This document shows, one piece after another, positions 34,657-45,296 of a stretch of DNA of 64,000 nucleotides. Every line of letters begins with the position of its first letter. Position 1 is the first letter of the stretch. The stretch comes from Lysinibacillus sp. B2A1 (GTDB lineage: Bacteria > Bacillota > Bacilli > Bacillales_A > Planococcaceae), in NCBI GenBank assembly GCA_002973635.1, contig CP027224.1:2118501-2182500 (forward strand), written 5' to 3'. The position numbers and the translations under genes are program-made. The notes under the pieces are model-generated. The model saw nothing but the letters and a program-made list of their open reading frames with translations. It did not search any database and had not been told where the DNA came from.

Positions 34657-37600
34657 TTATTGGGTTGGTGCCTCAGGAGGTGGAGTTGTATTACCATTCT
34701 CTCCTCCAGTAGAGCCATTGCCATTATTGCCAGAGCCATTGCCGTTATTTGAGCCGTTGCCATTATTTCCATTATTTCCGTTATTGCCACTGTTCGTGCC
34801 GTTGCCATTATTAGTGCCATTCCCATTATTACCACCGGTTCCATCTCCAGAGCCATTGCCATTATCAGGTGGAGTAATTGGAGGAATTGTTTCTTGATCG
34901 TCTTCCTGATCAGGTTCTTCCTCACTTCCTCCAGTCGAAACGACATTCGATTGTGGGGAGGTTAAACCAGTGATATCTACTGCAACAACGGCATAGGCTT
35001 GTCCACTTGCTACTGTCATGCTTTGAGTTGATTCAAGCACTGAATTGACAAGAGTATGACCACCGTTTGTCACATTATATATTCGGTAACCAACAACATC
35101 ATTGGAAGAGTCTGACCAAGATAGTGTGTTGCCATTAATCGATGCATTTACTGCTGCTGGCGGGCTGCCATCTGCAGGGAAGTCAACAGCTGATACAGAT
35201 GAATTCGATAATGTCGAATTTTTAGGCAGTAGACTAGCAGGGTTACCACCAAGTCTTCCAAGCATGCGTTTGATAAATGCTTGATTAATACCTGCACCAC
35301 CTGGTTTTACAAATTCCGATGGTGTATTAGGTAGCGCATTATAAGTTTTTCCTTTAATCGTTACAACACTTGAAGAAGCAAGGCTATCATCAGTTTGTGA
35401 AGGTAAAAATACTTTTGCGTTAAACAAATCGGATCGCACAAGTCCAGCACTAGAGCATGCTGCAGACGGTGCTAAGCCAGAAATACCACAGAATGAAGCA
35501 GACACTACATTTTTTGGCTGCTTAAATCTTGTTTTAGGGGCAATTAATTGTGGATCAACATCATAGACCGAATTCATGAATGTTCCCCATAGCTTGTTTA
35601 TACGAACACTAGGCTGCAAGTACGTATTATTAAATGCATATAAAGTTCTTTGTTGATCATAGCCTAACCATACACCAAGTGACACATTTGGGTTATAGCC
35701 AACCAGCCATACATCTTTATACTCTTGCGTAGTACCTGTTTTTGCAGCGAAATCTGCAGAGAATTTTAGCGTGTTTCTTGCCATTGTACCTGTTCCCTTT
35801 GTTAAAACATCTCGTAGCATATCTGTAACGATATAAGAAGTTTCAGGACTGTAAACTTGTACAGGTTCAGCTTCGTGTTTATAAATAATATTACCCTCTT
35901 GATCCTCAATTCTATCTATCATGTAGGCATCAATGAACTGACCGCCATTTGCAAAGGTTGCAAAGGCATTCGTATTTTCCTCTACAGTTGTTCCTACTTC
36001 CAATGCACCAATTCCTGTTGAAAGGTTTGTATAATCATTAGGGGCTAATTTAGTAAAGCCCATTTTTGTTAAGTAATCAGCAGGACGTTTATTAATAATA
36101 TCATTGTATAAACGTAATGCTGATAAGTTTTGTGAGTCTGCTAACGCTTCACGTGCAGGAATTAGGCCACGCTCATCACTTGTAATATAGTTGTTTGGAC
36201 TCCATTTGCCGATAGAGAATTTTACGTCAACTAATGGGCTACCTGCGCCAATCACACCGTATTCAACAGCTGGTGCATAGACAAGTAATGGCTTCATTGT
36301 TGAACCGTTTGGACGGAATGCCTGTGTTGCATGGTTTACTTCAGTTGTTTTAAAGTCACGTCCACCCACAAAACTTAAAATACGCCCAGTAGTATTTTCA
36401 ATTAAAATACTACCTACCTGTACTGGCATTTCGACATCTATTTCCTCACCTGTTACAGGATCTTTATCTTTTCCTGTATAGGTGTGACCATAATATTTAA
36501 AGTTATCTGCTGCTTTTTGCATGGCATCGTACATATCTTTATTGATGGTTGAATAAATACGATATCCTTTAGAGCGGACATCACGATCTGCTAAAATCAT
36601 ATACTTATCTTTTAATTTTTCTTCATTCTTTAAGCGTTCAGGATCAATCCCATCTTCTGCTGCTAGTTTTTCAGCAATAATATCTTTTGCTCGACTTTCC
36701 AACTCATATGTTAACCATGGGTAGCGATCTTCTGGGCGCATTTCTGGTGAACGGAAGTCAGCTGTGATGTCATAGTTTAGTGCTGTTTGATACTGAGTTT
36801 CATCGATGTAACCCGCATCCTTCATACGATAAAGTACGGTTTTCATACGATCAATGCCAGGTTGAAGTGCTTCTTCACTTTTAAGTACACCTTTATTTGT
36901 AAAAGGCGTATAGGCAAAAGGTGCTTGTGGAATACCAGCTATGTACGCCGCTTGTGGTAGCGTTAAATCTTTTGCTTTGACACCAAATATTCCTTCTGCT
37001 GCCGTCTCCACCCCTGCAATATTTCGCCCTGACGAATTACGACCATAAGGAATAATGTTTAAATAGGCTTCTAAAATTTCATCCTTTGTCATAAAGTGCT
37101 CTAATCGCATAGCAAGCAAAAGTTCTTTTGCTTTTCGTTCATAGGACACTTCATTTGTTAATACTTGGTTTTTGATAAGTTGTTGTGTTAATGTAGAGCC
37201 ACCTGTCTGTGTTGCAGAGTTTGTAACGTCCTGAAGCAGTCCCCGAATAACTGCTTTTGGAACAATCCCATCATGCTCACGGAAGTATTCATCCTCTGTT
37301 GCGAGAACGGCGTTAATAACATCAGGTGACACGTTATTAAGAGATGTTTCACGACGGTCTAAATCAGTTCGCAATTTTCCAATATAAATATCATTGGCAA
37401 AATAAATCTCACTAGTTGAGTCGTAGTTAAAAATAAGCTCTCGCAAATCTTTCTTAGTGCGCAGCGGTTCTTCTTTTACGAGAGAAGCAAAATAGCCGGC
37501 ACCCACTGAACCGGCAAATACAGTGCCTACCAATGCAAAGACTAAAAATAGTAAAAATAAGTTCCAGGTAATACTACCTGAAATACGTAATCTCTTCATC

Positions 37601-37659
37601 CATTTTTGTTGAATTAATTCATCGATCTTTGCATTGATTTTCTCAATCCAATCTTTCAA
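34657..37659 (-). CDS. Class A penicillin-binding protein (PBP1A-type)
   Basis: 1000 residues. An N-terminal cytosolic stretch and one membrane anchor (NLFLLFLVFALVGTVFAGSV) are followed by a GT51 glycosyltransferase (EDEYFREHDGI, GGSTLTQQLIKNQ) and a transpeptidase with SxxK in NGSTMKPLL (Ser about 453), SxN-type motif and KTGTT. Then come a fibronectin-III-like domain (about 810-900) and a Gly/Asn-rich tail. It polymerises and cross-links peptidoglycan. TTG 37659 is supported by AGGAGG 8 nt upstream. Unlike B. subtilis ponA, it is not next to recU here. It is divergent from tyrS. Confidence 0.92.
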   Translation of the reverse strand: MKDWIEKINAKIDELIQQKWMKRLRISGSITWNLFLLFLVFALVGTVFAGSVGAGYFASLVKEEPLRTKKDLRELIFNYDSTSEIYFANDIYIGKLRTDLDRRETSLNNVSPDVINAVLATEDEYFREHDGIVPKAVIRGLLQDVTNSATQTGGSTLTQQLIKNQVLTNEVSYERKAKELLLAMRLEHFMTKDEILEAYLNIIPYGRNSSGRNIAGVETAAEGIFGVKAKDLTLPQAAYIAGIPQAPFAYTPFTNKGVLKSEEALQPGIDRMKTVLYRMKDAGYIDETQYQTALNYDITADFRSPEMRPEDRYPWLTYELESRAKDIIAEKLAAEDGIDPERLKNEEKLKDKYMILADRDVRSKGYRIYSTINKDMYDAMQKAADNFKYYGHTYTGKDKDPVTGEEIDVEMPVQVGSILIENTTGRILSFVGGRDFKTTEVNHATQAFRPNGSTMKPLLVYAPAVEYGVIGAGSPLVDVKFSIGKWSPNNYITSDERGLIPAREALADSQNLSALRLYNDIINKRPADYLTKMGFTKLAPNDYTNLSTGIGALEVGTTVEENTNAFATFANGGQFIDAYMIDRIEDQEGNIIYKHEAEPVQVYSPETSYIVTDMLRDVLTKGTGTMARNTLKFSADFAAKTGTTQEYKDVWLVGYNPNVSLGVWLGYDQQRTLYAFNNTYLQPSVRINKLWGTFMNSVYDVDPQLIAPKTRFKQPKNVVSASFCGISGLAPSAACSSAGLVRSDLFNAKVFLPSQTDDSLASSSVVTIKGKTYNALPNTPSEFVKPGGAGINQAFIKRMLGRLGGNPASLLPKNSTLSNSSVSAVDFPADGSPPAAVNASINGNTLSWSDSSNDVVGYRIYNVTNGGHTLVNSVLESTQSMTVASGQAYAVVAVDITGLTSPQSNVVSTGGSEEEPDQEDDQETIPPITPPDNGNGSGDGTGGNNGNGTNNGNGTNSGNNGNNGNNGNGSNNGNGSGNNGNGSTGGENGNTTPPPEAPTQ

Positions 37660-37721
37660 TGTATCGACCTCCTAAAATCTTGTCTATTATAGCACATATT
37701 GATTTGGCTCGAACATAGTTA

Positions 37722-37749
37722 TTGACAATCAAAAAGAATCGTATAGAAT
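37722..37749 (+). promoter_or_regulatory. Promoter of tyrS
   Basis: TTGACA (37722-37727), 16-nt spacer, TAGAAT (37744-37749), directly upstream of the T-box leader. Confidence 0.8.
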
Positions 37750-37759
37750 AATGCTTATA

Positions 37760-39307
<1,548 letters not shown>

Positions 39308-39342
39308 TTAATAAATAGACACTCTTTAAAATAGAAGACACT

Positions 39343-39388
39343 GAAAAAGTCGATTTGCCACAGAACTGTGATGCAAATCGACTTTTTC
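39343..39388. terminator. Bidirectional terminator after tyrS
   Basis: GAAAAAGTCGATTTGC pairs perfectly with GCAAATCGACTTTTTC around a 14-nt loop. T-tracts on both strands. Confidence 0.88.
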
Positions 39389-39550
39389 TTAAATTTCTTC
39401 ATCGATAGTAGAGGGTTTGGACTTATTATTTTTCTTAATTTCCTGTACACTCTTAAACGTTAAGTTCGTAAGTTCTAAAATAAGCTCATCACATAGCCGT
39501 TTGTAGGAAACCTAGTTTTCCCCTGTGCCCTCTAATAAAGATATTTTGCT

Positions 39551-40360
39551 TCAATTATTTAAGAAAATTGGAAGTTTTACATCTTCATACTTCTCAGGAT
39601 GGAGCAATTTAGCGAGCTTTAATGCTCCCTCTAGTAGACGCGGTGATGGGCGACAATAAAGCCATTCCTCCATCACATGAAGCTGTTGCATTTGAACGGC
39701 TTTTAGCTCCTGCGCTCGAGGACGTTTCAATAGATTTGCTGGTTGTATACGCTCAAAGGCAACACCTACCCAAGCCATCATAATATAGTCAGGATTACGT
39801 TTTACTATATTTGTCCAATCAGTTTGTACATTTGCTAATGCCACATCCTGAAAACAATTTTGACCACCAGCAATGGCACTAATTTCAGTTAGCCAGTTCA
39901 ATTTCCCAGCTGTAAAAATAGGGTTTGGCCACCATTCCCAATAGAGTGTAGGTCTCTTAGCTACTGTTTGAGCGATTGAACGTAAGTGTTCAATACATTG
40001 TAAATAACTCTCAGCTATATTTTTAGCGCGATCCTCAACACCACATGCTTTGCCTAATGTATGAAGATCCTGTGCAATTTCCACTAAGGAATTAGCATTA
40101 AATACAATGTGTGGTATATTTCTAGCTTGTAATGCTTCAATATTTTTTTCCATACCAGGGACACTTAAGGATGCTAGTACAAGATCCGGCTGTAATGCCT
40201 CTAATGCGTCCATATTAATCGATAAATCTGGTCCGAGCTGAGGTAAGCCTTTCACTGCTAATGGCCAATCAGAAAAATCATCAACGCCAACAAGCTGATC
40301 CAGCAAGCCCAAATAAGCTACTAGCTCAGTATTACTAGGACAAATTGAAATTAAACGCAT
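39551..40360 (-). CDS. BtuF-like cobalamin/iron-siderophore binding-fold protein without signal peptide
   Basis: 269 residues of the TroA/BtuF periplasmic-binding fold: ISICPSNTELVAYLGLLDQ, then GVDDFSDWP, PDLVLASLSVPG, YWEWWPNPIFTAG and PDYIMMAWVG. It matches the cobalamin-binding subgroup. The chain starts directly at the domain's first strand (MRLISICPSN) with no signal sequence or lipobox, and no ABC permease or ATPase gene lies nearby. It is thus either cytosolic with a different role or an orphan relative. The assignment to ligand is weak. Start is the ATG at 40360, and no better start is seen upstream. Confidence 0.75.
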   Translation of the reverse strand: MRLISICPSNTELVAYLGLLDQLVGVDDFSDWPLAVKGLPQLGPDLSINMDALEALQPDLVLASLSVPGMEKNIEALQARNIPHIVFNANSLVEIAQDLHTLGKACGVEDRAKNIAESYLQCIEHLRSIAQTVAKRPTLYWEWWPNPIFTAGKLNWLTEISAIAGGQNCFQDVALANVQTDWTNIVKRNPDYIMMAWVGVAFERIQPANLLKRPRAQELKAVQMQQLHVMEEWLYCRPSPRLLEGALKLAKLLHPEKYEDVKLPIFLNN

Positions 40361-40440
40361 ATGCCTATACCCCCATTGTTTTTAAGAAAAGTATAGCGAG
40401 TGTAGGCGTTACATACAATGAACAAATGCATTTACCTGAA

Positions 40441-40620
40441 ATCAATCACGCCTCAACTTAAATAATGCGTTCGGATTTTTTCGAGCTCCCTCGAAATGTC
40501 CCTCTTCAAAATCCATGACATCCACCAGGGGATTTAGGCCAACACGATGTTGGACACTCAGGCGTTTTCACAGGATATGAAGATCTTAGCCTAAGTTCCT
40601 CTATTTCAGTGGGCGTTTGT
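40441..40620 (-). repeat. Dispersed intergenic repeat, copy B
   Basis: Read on the minus strand it matches copy A over CTGAAATAGAGG, GGCTAAGA, ATCCTGTGAAAACGCCT and CCAACATC, then continues with CCTGGTGGATGTCA, GAAGAGG, GAGCTCGAAAAAATCC, as in copies D and E. It is the most complete copy, linking both halves. It fills most of the 378-bp gap 40361-40738. Confidence 0.8.
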
Positions 40621-40694
40621 CCAGCCACTCGATCCAGTAAAGAATTGTTGCTGTCGCTGCGCTTTCGCACAGTAAATATTTGGTTAATCAAGAT

Positions 40695-40728
40695 AAAAAA
40701 AGGTATGTCTGCAATAGACATACCTTTT
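40695..40728 (-). terminator. Terminator after the alcohol dehydrogenase gene
   Basis: AAAAGGTATGTCT pairs with AGACATACCTTTT around a five-base loop, and on the minus strand is followed by TTTTTATC. Confidence 0.88.
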
Positions 40729-40738
40729 AATCGTTTTA

Positions 40739-41944
40739 TTATGAAAGTGCAACAGCTTCGAGTGACTCTTCTTTTTTCGTTACTGGACCCATCGCATTTG
40801 TAATAATTTGTTTAATATCTTCTAATGTTGCTTTACGTGGGTTTGTTGCAGCACAAACATCTAACATCGCATTTTTCGCTAAAGTTTCAATATCTTCATC
40901 CTTCGCACCTAATTCACGGAAGCCACTAGGGATATTTAAATCATTTGATAATTTTTCAATAGCTTCAATCGCCTTTTCGGCAGCATCACGTTTACTTAAT
41001 CCTTCAACATTTTCGCCTAATAACTCAGCAATCGTTGCAAAACGTTCAGTACGAGCCGTTAAGTTGAAGCGGCAAACATGCGGTAATAAAATGGCATTAC
41101 ATATACCGTGTGGAAGGTTATAGAAGCCACCTAATTGATGTGCAATGGCATGTACGTAACCAAGTGATGCATTGTTAAATGCCATACCAGCTAAAAATTG
41201 GGCATATACCATTTGCTCACGTGCTTCTAAATCTGCACCATTTGCATAGGCACGCGGCAAATATTCAGGTACTAACTGAAGTACCTTTTCAGCACATGCA
41301 TCCGTAATTGGTGTAGCATTTGTCGACACAAATGATTCGATTGCGTGTGTTAAGGCATCTAAACCAGTTGCCGCGGTTAGAGCAGGAGGTAAGCCAATCA
41401 TTAACTCTGGATCATTAATAGACAAAAGTGGTGTAACATGTTTGTCCACAATTGCCATCTTCACCTTACGAGCTGTATCCGTGATAATCGTAAAGCGAGT
41501 CATCTCACTAGCTGTACCAGCAGTCGTATTAATTGCGATTAATGGTACTAGTGGGTTTTGTGATTTGTCAACGCCTTCATAATCATGAATACGTCCACCA
41601 TTCGAAGCAATAAGTCCGATACCTTTCGCTGCATCGTGTGCACTACCTCCTCCAAGAGAAACGATAGAATCACAGTTTTCTGCATGATACACTGCAATAC
41701 CATCTTCAATGTTCTGATCTGTTGGATTTGGTTCTGCTTTCGGGAAAATTGCTACATCAATTCCAGCAGCTGTAATGATGTTAGCAATTTGTTCAGAGAG
41801 ACCTAATTTGTGTAAGCCCTCATCTGTTACGATTAATGTCTTTTTCACTTCTAAATCATTTAAGCGTTTACCAACTTCTTGAATTGCTCCAGGTCCAAAT
41901 AAGTTTGTTTTCGGCATTACAAATTGCTTTAGAACGTCTGACAT
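40739..41944 (-). CDS. Iron-containing (type III) alcohol dehydrogenase, methanol-dehydrogenase-like
   Basis: 401 residues. NAD-dependent group III alcohol dehydrogenase. NAD site SIVSLGGGSAHDAAKGIG. Metal ligands are in TGLDALTHAIESF (Asp, His), YVHAIAHQLGGFYN (His) and PHGICNAILLPHV (His). The chain closely resembles the Bacillus methanolicus methanol dehydrogenases as I recall them (for example IFPKAEPNPTDQN, DSIVSLGGGSAHD, VDKHVTPLLSINDPEL). It probably oxidises short primary alcohols, and methanol use is possible but unproven. AAAGGGG precedes ATG 41944. An extension to 41995 is rejected. It lies alone, with an AT-rich upstream region. Confidence 0.9.
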   Translation of the reverse strand: MSDVLKQFVMPKTNLFGPGAIQEVGKRLNDLEVKKTLIVTDEGLHKLGLSEQIANIITAAGIDVAIFPKAEPNPTDQNIEDGIAVYHAENCDSIVSLGGGSAHDAAKGIGLIASNGGRIHDYEGVDKSQNPLVPLIAINTTAGTASEMTRFTIITDTARKVKMAIVDKHVTPLLSINDPELMIGLPPALTAATGLDALTHAIESFVSTNATPITDACAEKVLQLVPEYLPRAYANGADLEAREQMVYAQFLAGMAFNNASLGYVHAIAHQLGGFYNLPHGICNAILLPHVCRFNLTARTERFATIAELLGENVEGLSKRDAAEKAIEAIEKLSNDLNIPSGFRELGAKDEDIETLAKNAMLDVCAATNPRKATLEDIKQIITNAMGPVTKKEESLEAVALS

Positions 41945-42313
41945 ATTTCCAACCCCTTTAAAAAAATTGTTATTGCTTGAATGATGGTGAACCATCTTTC
42001 GAAATTCATCGTATTCTATTTTTTATGAAAGTTCAACTCATATTTTTATTAAAATTAACCTCTTTTACCATGTTGTTATTTTACAAAAGAGATAGTTGGT
42101 TTTATTTGTGGTTAAACACTTGATTTGTTTAATGTTGTTGTTTTAACAATGTTTTTGAAATATTTTATTATAAAAGTAAAATATATTTTTTGGAAGTTTG
42201 TTCTAAAATTAAATTGATTTGCATAGTAAATAACTGATATTTTGTTTTAAGTGTATTGGTAGTGTTTATATTGTTTTTATTTGTACAATTACTATTTTAA
42301 AGTATATAAAATG
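41945..42313. other. AT-rich intergenic region upstream of the alcohol dehydrogenase
   Basis: 369 bp, very A+T rich, no gene. It must contain the promoter of the alcohol dehydrogenase (minus strand), but no convincing SigA or SigL promoter stands out. An inverted repeat TTGTT-TTAACAA lies near 42134-42148. The base composition differs visibly from neighbouring gaps. Confidence 0.4.
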
Positions 42314-42685
42314 TCATTGTTTTTTATAAGCTTTCAAAGTTGTAGTCAATGCAAGTATTAAATAAAGAACAATCGTATAGATGAATAATCCGAACATATA
42401 AAAAATGGCTATTGTATTTGTATGAATAGGGTGATTTCTGCTATGAGTGTGGATATGGTATTCCTGTTGTTTAAAGCCAAACCAAATACCTGTTAATAGT
42501 AGAATGAATAATATAACCGCAAATAGCGGCTTTTTATGGAAAATGAGCCGCATTAGATTTTCTCTGAAAAGAGTTGAAAAAGTGCATGGATGTTCAAAAG
42601 GTTTATTCCTATCAAATGGCACAATGAAAAAAGTCATTAACCCACTATAAATAAAGGTCAGTACAGCCAATTCATCAAACTTCAT
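42314..42685 (-). CDS. Small integral membrane protein, unknown function
   Basis: 123 residues with about three hydrophobic segments: VLTFIYSGLMTFFIVPF, KPLFAVILFILLLTGIWFGF and IFYMFGLFIYTIVLYLILAL. A His-rich hydrophilic loop (YHIHTHSRNHPIHTN) lies between the second and third. AAAGGAGGATAGT precedes ATG 42685, which is good evidence the gene is translated. No family recognised. It is divergent from the TetR regulator. Confidence 0.65.
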   Translation of the reverse strand: MKFDELAVLTFIYSGLMTFFIVPFDRNKPFEHPCTFSTLFRENLMRLIFHKKPLFAVILFILLLTGIWFGFKQQEYHIHTHSRNHPIHTNTIAIFYMFGLFIYTIVLYLILALTTTLKAYKKQ

Positions 42686-42852
42686 ACTATCCTCCTTTTA
42701 CTCCGAATATTTCCTACGCTTGACTACTTTAAAGCAAAAAAGTTCCATTGGCTTCTTAAAAAATTTTCGTTTATAGATATTTTTGCAGGGATTTTTAAGT
42801 ATTCATTGAATATTATTTCAATGAATACTTTTTTAATGAAGGGGTGCTAATA

Positions 42853-43440
42853 ATGTCGATACGACATGAACAGAAGGAGCAACGAAAGGCGGTTATTTTA
42901 AAATCTGCATTGGATTTGTTTATACGGAAGGGATATGGGGAAACGAAGGTTGCTGATATTGCCAAAGCTGCTGATATGAGTATGGGATTGCTTTTTCATT
43001 ATTTTGACTCTAAGGAAAAACTTTATGAAGAGCTTATTCGAATAGGTTGTGAACGGCTTAAAATGGATTTTCACTTTTATGGTGAATCACCATTAGATAC
43101 GTTCAAGGTAGTTGTTGAGGAGTTATTTACTATGATTTGTACAAATCCATCTTCCGCAAAAATGTTTGTATTGATGGAAAATGCTCAGCATCTTGAAAAC
43201 TTGTCAGAGGACATAAAGGAGATGCTTACTGAAGCAGACAAATTAATTAAGAAAAGTATCCCTTTAATTGAAAAGGGACAATTGTTAGGTGAGATCAAGC
43301 AAGGGAATGCAGAAGCCCTTGCTGTGACATTTTGGTGTTCTATACAAGGAATCGCTCAATATATTGCGCTGCATCCAGATACACCTTGTCCTAATACAAT
43401 GTGGATTCTTTCGATACTTGAAAACAAGGAGGTTAATTGA
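42853..43440 (+). CDS. TetR/AcrR-family regulator
   Basis: 195 residues. The N-terminal DNA-binding domain AVILKSALDLFIRKGYGETK, then VADIAKAADMSMGLLFHYF and DSKEKLYEELI, is a canonical TetR helix-turn-helix. The C-terminal ligand domain is unspecified. AAGGGGTG precedes ATG 42853. The stop overlaps the start of the downstream CPBP protease gene (TTGA), so both are made from one message. It probably represses its own operon and perhaps the divergent membrane-protein gene. Confidence 0.88.
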   Translation: MSIRHEQKEQRKAVILKSALDLFIRKGYGETKVADIAKAADMSMGLLFHYFDSKEKLYEELIRIGCERLKMDFHFYGESPLDTFKVVVEELFTMICTNPSSAKMFVLMENAQHLENLSEDIKEMLTEADKLIKKSIPLIEKGQLLGEIKQGNAEALAVTFWCSIQGIAQYIALHPDTPCPNTMWILSILENKEVN

Positions 43441-44279
43441 AGGTGAAAACATCCCGTAGAAACATAGTGATCTTTATTGTTGTTGTGTTCCTGTGTGGTT
43501 GGTTTGGTGTGTTAGTGGATAAATTGATTCCAGAGCAGCCTCAAGGAGATACTCTTGGTATGGGAATTTGGCTTATTTCTCCGCTGCTTGCAACCATATT
43601 GTTACGTTCTTTTGCAGGAGATGGCTGGCGGGATATAGGTTTATTGCCTAATTTCAAGGGCAATTTAAAATGGTATGTTATTGCTCTATTCATTTATCCT
43701 GCTGTTACATCTGTAGTGCTATTAATTAGCTATGTATTCGGCTGGATGGACTTTTCAGCCTTTAATTTAAACACTGTATTATCTGTTTTCATTGGTGGAT
43801 TGCTTATTCAATTCATTAAAAACTTTTTCGAGGAGTCAGTATGGAGAGGTTATCTGACAAGTAAGCTTTCGAATTTAAAGTTGAATGATTTTTGGCTCTA
43901 TCTTATTGTTGGTGGTGTTTGGGGAGCCTGGCATATCCCATATTTTCTTATGTTTTTATCAGAAAGTGATATTATCAGTGTGCTTCCTGTCAATAGATGG
44001 ATATTTACAATAGTAGGCATCATTACAATGATTTGTTGGACGGTGATGTACACAGAAATTTACTTAATGACAAGGAGTATTTGGCCGCTTGTCCTTATGC
44101 ATATGACAGAGGATGCACTTGTAAATCCACTTATTCTTGATGGCTATATCAAAATTGCTCAGGGAAAAGAATTTCTTGTTTCTCCATCGGCAGGAATTTT
44201 AACAACTTGTCTATATCTCATAGTAGGATGGCTATTACGGATGAAACGAAAAAAACTGAGGAGTGAGTATGGAGCATAA
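43437..44279 (+). CDS. CPBP-family intramembrane metalloprotease
   Basis: 280 residues, multispanning. CAAX-protease/bacteriocin-processing (CPBP, Abi) motifs are present: EESVWRGYLTSKL (motif 1, EExxxR variant with Glu-Glu and Arg), WGAWHIPYFLMF (motif 2, His) and VLMHMTEDALVNP (motif 3, His). Such enzymes process prenylated or bacteriocin-like peptides or give immunity, and the substrate here is unknown. AAGGAGG lies 4 nt before TTG 43437 and 10 nt before GTG 43443, so either may be the start. Coupled to the TetR gene. Confidence 0.85.
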   Translation: MKVKTSRRNIVIFIVVVFLCGWFGVLVDKLIPEQPQGDTLGMGIWLISPLLATILLRSFAGDGWRDIGLLPNFKGNLKWYVIALFIYPAVTSVVLLISYVFGWMDFSAFNLNTVLSVFIGGLLIQFIKNFFEESVWRGYLTSKLSNLKLNDFWLYLIVGGVWGAWHIPYFLMFLSESDIISVLPVNRWIFTIVGIITMICWTVMYTEIYLMTRSIWPLVLMHMTEDALVNPLILDGYIKIAQGKEFLVSPSAGILTTCLYLIVGWLLRMKRKKLRSEYGA

Positions 44280-44693
44280 TCAACCATAAGTGATACCTTT
44301 TCAAAACTGTAATTAACCATAATAGATATGTAAATAGATGTTTCGCTCACATCGATTTTAGATAGTAAAAATCCGCCAAGTAAAAGTACAATACAAGTAA
44401 TTGAACGTGAAGTAATTGTACCTATGACTAGCATAGTAGATAAAGAATATCCAATTAGTTAGATAGCGATTTCTCAGTATCAAATTTTAACAAACTCAAT
44501 CATAGAGCATCGAGATGAATTAACTAAATAAGCAATAAAAAACCAAGATAAATTTTTGAACTGCATTTCAACATTTATACATTTGAGATGCAGTTCTGTA
44601 TATTTGTTTGGAATCCAAACAAAAACCTCGCAAACTCTTGTCGAGCAAGGATTTGCGAGGTTTAAGAATCCAGAGTAAGCTATCGTTAAAAAA
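44280..44693. other. Intergenic region between the CPBP gene and rpsD
   Basis: 414 bp. Contains an imperfect stem AACTGCATTTCAA / TTGAGATGCAGTT (about 44559-44595), a 9-bp-arm palindrome TTTGTTTGG-AAT-CCAAACAAA (44603-44623) and the rpsD terminator. Short hydrophobic open frames on the minus strand (44434 downwards) overlap the CPBP gene and lack a ribosome site. They may be debris of a lost membrane-protein gene. Confidence 0.45.
44622..44663 (-). terminator. Terminator of rpsD
   Basis: AAACCTCGCAAACTCTTG / CAAGGATTTGCGAGGTTT stem. On the minus strand it is followed by TTTTTG. Confidence 0.88.
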
Positions 44694-45296
44694 TTAACGA
44701 GAGTAGAACTCTACGATGAATGCTTCGTTGATTTCAGCTGATAATTCAGAACGTTCTGGAAGGCGAGTGAATGTACCTTCTTTTTTATCTGCATCAAATG
44801 ATAAGTAGTCTGGCACGAAGTTGTTTACTTCGATTGCTTCTGTTACTACAGCAAGGTTTTGAGATTTTTCACGAAGAGAAATCGATTGACCTGGTTTCAC
44901 GCTGTATGATGGGATATCTACGCGTTTGCCATCTACTAAGATATGACCGTGGTTAACTAATTGACGAGCACCACGACGAGTACGAGATAAACCTAAACGG
45001 TAAACAAGGTTATCAAGGCGAGTTTCAAGAAGGATCATGAAGTTTTCACCGTGTACACCTTTCATTTTACCAGCGCGGTCAAATAGAGTACGGAATTGAC
45101 GTTCGTTCATGCCGTACATGTGACGAAGTTTTTGCTTCTCTTGAAGTTGTAAACCGTATTCAGATAATTTTTTACGTTGGTTAGGACCGTGTTGACCTGG
45201 TGCGTAAGGGCGTTTTTCGATTTCTTTACCTGTACCGCTTAGTGAGATACCAAGACGACGTGATAATTTCCAAGATGGACCTGTATAACGAGACAT
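44694..45296 (-). CDS. rpsD: 30S ribosomal protein S4
   Basis: 200 residues, standard length. Starts [15 protein letters not shown], with [18 protein letters not shown] and the S4 RNA-binding domain [20 protein letters not shown]. It binds 16S rRNA early in 30S assembly and autoregulates its own message in Bacillus. It lacks the N-terminal zinc cysteines, so it is the C-minus form. AAAGGAGGAGACAACAAT precedes ATG 45296. A frame extension to 45341 is rejected. Confidence 0.97.
   Translation of the reverse strand: MSRYTGPSWKLSRRLGISLSGTGKEIEKRPYAPGQHGPNQRKKLSEYGLQLQEKQKLRHMYGMNERQFRTLFDRAGKMKGVHGENFMILLETRLDNLVYRLGLSRTRRGARQLVNHGHILVDGKRVDIPSYSVKPGQSISLREKSQNLAVVTEAIEVNNFVPDYLSFDADKKEGTFTRLPERSELSAEINEAFIVEFYSR

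Noticed and set aside
34575..34946. Open frames on both strands across the end of the PBP gene
   Set aside because: Produced by the Asn/Gly-coding repeat DNA of the PBP tail. Codon pattern and low complexity fit the PBP frame only.
39389..39511. A 41-codon open frame on the minus strand between tyrS and the BtuF-like gene, with lysine-rich, protein-like composition
   Set aside because: No start codon or ribosome site, closed by a stop upstream, and no family recognised. It could be a gene remnant but I cannot support it.
44285..44434. Hydrophobic minus-strand frame overlapping the end of the CPBP gene
   Set aside because: No ribosome site, overlaps a well-supported gene, and the opposite strand is also open there. 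Possibly gene debris only.
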